From: Alistipes indistinctus YIT 12060
GTDB taxonomy: Bacteria; Bacteroidota; Bacteroidia; Bacteroidales; Rikenellaceae
Assembly: GCF_025144995.1 (NCBI RefSeq)
Contig: NZ_CP102250.1
Location: 310,001-374,000, forward strand
Length of the DNA: 64,000 nt
Reading direction: 5' to 3'
Position numbers and translations under genes: made by a program. The stretch's first letter is position 1, and every line of letters starts with the position of its first letter. Below are positions 61,220-64,000 of the stretch, in pieces. The notes below the pieces were generated by a model, which worked only from the letters and a program-made list of their open reading frames with translations, ran no database searches and was not told the DNA's origin.

Positions 61220-64000
61220 TCAATTGGCGGCCAGGGGCGTCTTTTTGGTAAAAACCAGCGTCGGATCGAGCGGATAGCGCCCGAAATCCACGCCGTAGAG
61301 TGCCATTCCCCCGGTAATGCCGTCCGGTACCGCAAGGCGGAGTACGATCGGTTCACCTTCTTTCAAGGCATCCAGCGGTAGAGCGGCTTCGATCAGGTAG
61401 CCGTAAGAGCCTGCTTCGCGTAGGTAGTTGTCGTGCGGTTGCGCATGCCACGAGAGGATGCCGCGGTGGTCGGCCGGATCGTCCTCGAGCCAGTAACTGC
61501 CCGCTTTCTGGCCGTTCACGCTGACCGTCACCCACGATTCCCAGCGCAGTTGGTCGGTCATCGCGTATGAATTCGTACTTTTGCAGGGGTCGTGCGTGCC
61601 GCCGCCGCGCATAAAATCCAGATCCACGAGCGAATCTATGCCTTCCAGATCTTTGCCGAAGAGCTGTTTGGCAGAGGCTTCAAACACCAGCGAAGCGGCC
61701 GCGATATCCTCTTTTTTCAATCCGGCAGGCCACGGAATCGTGTATTCGAAATAGCCGCTGCCGGTGCCGTTGACTTTCAGTCCGTCCAGAACGTTCCACT
61801 GCTTGACCGACCAATCCCGGGCCGAGAACGATGCGGGAGCGAACGAAACGCATTGCAATCCGGTATCCTGAACCGGATCGCCGTCTTTGACCACGAAGGT
61901 GACGAAGTTGCGGTGCAGGACTTTTCCGGCCTGATCTGTCAGTTGCATCTGCAACAGGTAGAGTCCATTGCCCTTGGGCATGTCAACCGAAACTTCCCCT
62001 ACTGCCCCGTTCAGGTAAGGCGTGAAGGGAATGTCCAATGCTTGCTGCCCGTACTCTGCTTTGCGTCCCAGTTGATCCCATCCGACCAACTTCGTGTGGA
62101 GGATGAGCGCGCCCGGATTCTTGTCGGTCATAAACGAAGCGACCAGCGGAACCGCTACTGTGGAGCCGCCTTTGACATCGCTGCAAAGGTCGATTTTCGG
62201 AACTATATAGTAAAGGCTGTGGAAGTCGGCCATCGTCATACCCGGTACCAGATCGCTGAGGCCGTCGATCTTCGGTGAACGGTCGTATTTCACATAACCG
62301 TTCCATTCGTTGATCACGTCGTGGTGTTCGGTATAGAGCCAGCCGCACACTTTCGGGTGTGAACGAAAACCGTTCATCATGATGTGATAGTCCCAGGTGA
62401 AATCCACATCGCCGGTACTTCCTTTGTAACCCCACACGTTGCCGCACTCGCTGTTGAACATCGGTTCGCCCCCTTGGCGGTTGCCTCCGATGTAGTTGTG
62501 GGTCGAACCGGGATACGTGTTGTCGTCGAATTGCGCGATCGTCTCCTCCCACTGATAACCCGGATGATAGCCGTGCCATGTGTTCAGGTCGGTCTGGACA
62601 TGATCTTCGTTGCAGGGCGAATTGTCCTCGACCAACCGCGAAGGATCGAGCTTCTTCGTCTCGTGGTACATGCTGCGTACCCACTCCTGCGTTTCCGGCA
62701 GGAAAGCCCGTTTAGGTTTGCCTTTTTCGTCGGTTCCTCCGGTATTGGTGAACAGACCCCACGTTTCGTTGAAATTAACCCATGAGAAAATCGACGGGTG
62801 GTTGTAGTCTCGCTTGACCTGTGCACGCATGCAGTGTTCCCAATCCTTCTTTGCGGAATCGGTCGGTTCGCCCCAGAAATTCGGCGTGTCGGCCATGATC
62901 AGCAGGCCCAGTTTGTCGGCCCAGTAAAGTTTGCGGGGCACTTCGACTTTAATGTGGATACGGTTGCCGTTTAGTCCGAGGCGTTTCGACAGAAGAATCT
63001 CGTCGCGCATGAACTCGTCGCTCGGGAAGGTATAGTAGCCCTCGGGATGATAGCTTTGGTCCAGGCACAGTTGCAGGTAGACCGGCTTGTTGTTCAGCGC
63101 TACATAAGGATAATCCGAGCCGGGCAGCATCGTGGTGCTGATTTTTCGTTGGCCGAAATAGCTGTCTACCTGGTCCTGCGGTTGTCCGTTTGCATACAGG
63201 CTGACCGTAGTTTCGTACAGATACGGGTCGTCCAGCTCCCAGAGACGCTGGTCGGACAACGGGATTTCGAACTCTTGTACGGTCGATTTTTTTGCCTTTC
63301 CTTTCGGTTGGTAGGTGAAATCCGTTTGTTCCCCGTTTTTGAATTTGATCCGGATGGTCGCATCTTTGGCGGGAACGCCATTCAGCCCTACTTGTACTTT
63401 GACCGCTGAGCGGTCGATGTCGGGTGTGAAATGCACGTAATCGATGTAGTCGTTCCCACGCGCTTCGAGGTAAACCGTCTGCCAGATGCCGCGCGCGTTG
63501 CCGTAGCCCTGTTTGCCTGCGAGCCGGTCGTTGCCGCCTTTATCTTCCACGCCGATAACGAGGTTTTGCGGCATGCCGAATTGCAGGTTGGGCGTCAGTT
63601 CGAATTCGAACGGTGTATAGCCTCCTTCATGCGCTCCGAGGTAGCGACCGTTGAGCCACACTTTGGTTCCCCAGTCCGCTGCGCCGATTACCAGGAAAAC
63701 ACGTTTGCCCCGCCACGATTCGGGGATGGAGACCTGCCGCGCGTACCAGGCGGAATCCCCGAGATTGGCCACGCCCGAAAGCGGGGAACCCCATGGGAAC
63801 GGGACGTTGATCGTATGGTCGAAAGTGCCGGTTTGTCCTGTCTGAAGTGCTTTCTGGGCCAGTGCTTCGTTAAATGTAAAAGCCCACGGGCCGTTGAGAT
63901 TGATCCATTCGGACCGTTCGAAATCCGGACGCGGATGTTCAGGCAGCGGAATTTTTGCGACGGTGCGGCCCAGAGAGACCGTAGCCGCCAATGCCAACAG
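61220..64000 (-). CDS. Glycoside hydrolase family 2, partial
   Basis: At least 926 residues, with the N-terminus cut by the window edge (signal-peptide end LALAATVSLG visible). Sugar-binding domain (WINLNGPWAFTFNEALAQ; AWYARQVSIPESW), Ig-like domain, then a TIM barrel with acid/base Glu in SWVNFNETWG and nucleophile in MFNSECGNVWG, plus C-terminal beta domains. Beta-galactosidase/glucuronidase-like enzyme acting on glycans in the periplasm; exact substrate unknown. Stop TAA. Confidence 0.9.
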   Translation of the reverse strand: MLALAATVSLGRTVAKIPLPEHPRPDFERSEWINLNGPWAFTFNEALAQKALQTGQTGTFDHTINVPFPWGSPLSGVANLGDSAWYARQVSIPESWRGKRVFLVIGAADWGTKVWLNGRYLGAHEGGYTPFEFELTPNLQFGMPQNLVIGVEDKGGNDRLAGKQGYGNARGIWQTVYLEARGNDYIDYVHFTPDIDRSAVKVQVGLNGVPAKDATIRIKFKNGEQTDFTYQPKGKAKKSTVQEFEIPLSDQRLWELDDPYLYETTVSLYANGQPQDQVDSYFGQRKISTTMLPGSDYPYVALNNKPVYLQLCLDQSYHPEGYYTFPSDEFMRDEILLSKRLGLNGNRIHIKVEVPRKLYWADKLGLLIMADTPNFWGEPTDSAKKDWEHCMRAQVKRDYNHPSIFSWVNFNETWGLFTNTGGTDEKGKPKRAFLPETQEWVRSMYHETKKLDPSRLVEDNSPCNEDHVQTDLNTWHGYHPGYQWEETIAQFDDNTYPGSTHNYIGGNRQGGEPMFNSECGNVWGYKGSTGDVDFTWDYHIMMNGFRSHPKVCGWLYTEHHDVINEWNGYVKYDRSPKIDGLSDLVPGMTMADFHSLYYIVPKIDLCSDVKGGSTVAVPLVASFMTDKNPGALILHTKLVGWDQLGRKAEYGQQALDIPFTPYLNGAVGEVSVDMPKGNGLYLLQMQLTDQAGKVLHRNFVTFVVKDGDPVQDTGLQCVSFAPASFSARDWSVKQWNVLDGLKVNGTGSGYFEYTIPWPAGLKKEDIAAASLVFEASAKQLFGKDLEGIDSLVDLDFMRGGGTHDPCKSTNSYAMTDQLRWESWVTVSVNGQKAGSYWLEDDPADHRGILSWHAQPHDNYLREAGSYGYLIEAALPLDALKEGEPIVLRLAVPDGITGGMALYGVDFGRYPLDPTLVFTKKTPLAAN

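Noticed and set aside
44025-64000. Genome-wide code 4 (TGA=Trp) in the host
   Set aside because: Host genes such as tsaC, the SDR gene and the AI-2E permease end at TGA where their families end; no internal TGA was seen in host genes.

Overview
The window joins two different DNAs. Positions 1 to about 44,024 are the right part of an integrative and conjugative element (ICE) of the Bacteroidales CTnDOT/Tra type. From about 44,025 to 64,000 it is host chromosome. The host looks like a Bacteroidales, possibly Alistipes or another Rikenellaceae (moderate GC, BatD/BatE, GH29 and GH2 glycosidases, Bacteroidota gene families). The species call is an inference. The right junction is a truncated tRNA 3' end (43,983-44,024) beside a tyrosine integrase. 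The left end of the ICE lies outside the window.

ICE layout. A fimbrillin gene set (1-3,484) is followed by backbone genes (DUF1896, DUF3945) and the coupling protein (5,455-7,452). Next are a duplicated structured-RNA region, a restriction-modification-like cassette (8,671-11,345) with a dead integrase fragment, a LexA/CI-like regulator, an array of strong hairpins (13,053-13,910) and umuDC. Two astacin-protease/DUF4377-lipoprotein pairs (16,641-20,190) follow. The relaxase operon and a palindrome- and repeat-rich oriT candidate (22,058-22,585) precede a rightward tra operon, traA to traQ (22,586-34,311). A defence-like island (34,531-37,425), ParB, small HTH regulators, RteC and the integrase close the element.

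Main observation. The mobilisation and transfer genes are interrupted by in-frame TGA codons, usually where relatives carry Trp, and never by TAA or TAG. I count 17 such TGAs in 14 genes: DUF1896, DUF3945, coupling protein (3), relaxase, MobA, traA, DUF4122 gene, traE, traG (2), DUF3876 gene, traJ, traK, traO and the HTH gene beside the integrase. Joining each pair of fragments through TGA restores a full-length protein without any frame change. Every gene of the traA-traQ operon ends in TAA or TAG. In contrast, several cargo genes (LexA-like regulator, methylase, second DUF4377 gene) and host genes (SDR, AI-2E permease, tsaC) appear to end in TGA. TGG is still used in the same tra genes. The simplest reading is that the transfer module is written in a UGA=Trp code inside a host that uses UGA as stop, so conjugation would depend on a suppressor tRNA or another UGA-readthrough mechanism. 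I see no UCA-anticodon tRNA in the window.

A 35-residue leader reading frame containing three TGAs overlaps a terminator-like hairpin just upstream of traE (24,485-24,592). It could be a readthrough-sensing attenuator. Other unexplained structures are two diverged copies of a long-hairpin RNA-like element, a third long hairpin at 40,318-40,473, a perfect 38-bp palindrome and twelve 13-bp iterons beside the relaxase operon.

The host part (44,191-64,000) holds ordinary chromosomal genes: SDR oxidoreductase, an outer-membrane beta-barrel protein, AI-2E permease, a small membrane-stress cluster, GH29 fucosidase, RidA, META lipoprotein, recR-batE-batD, NDH-2, YebC, TsaC, thioesterase, glyA and a partial GH2 enzyme.
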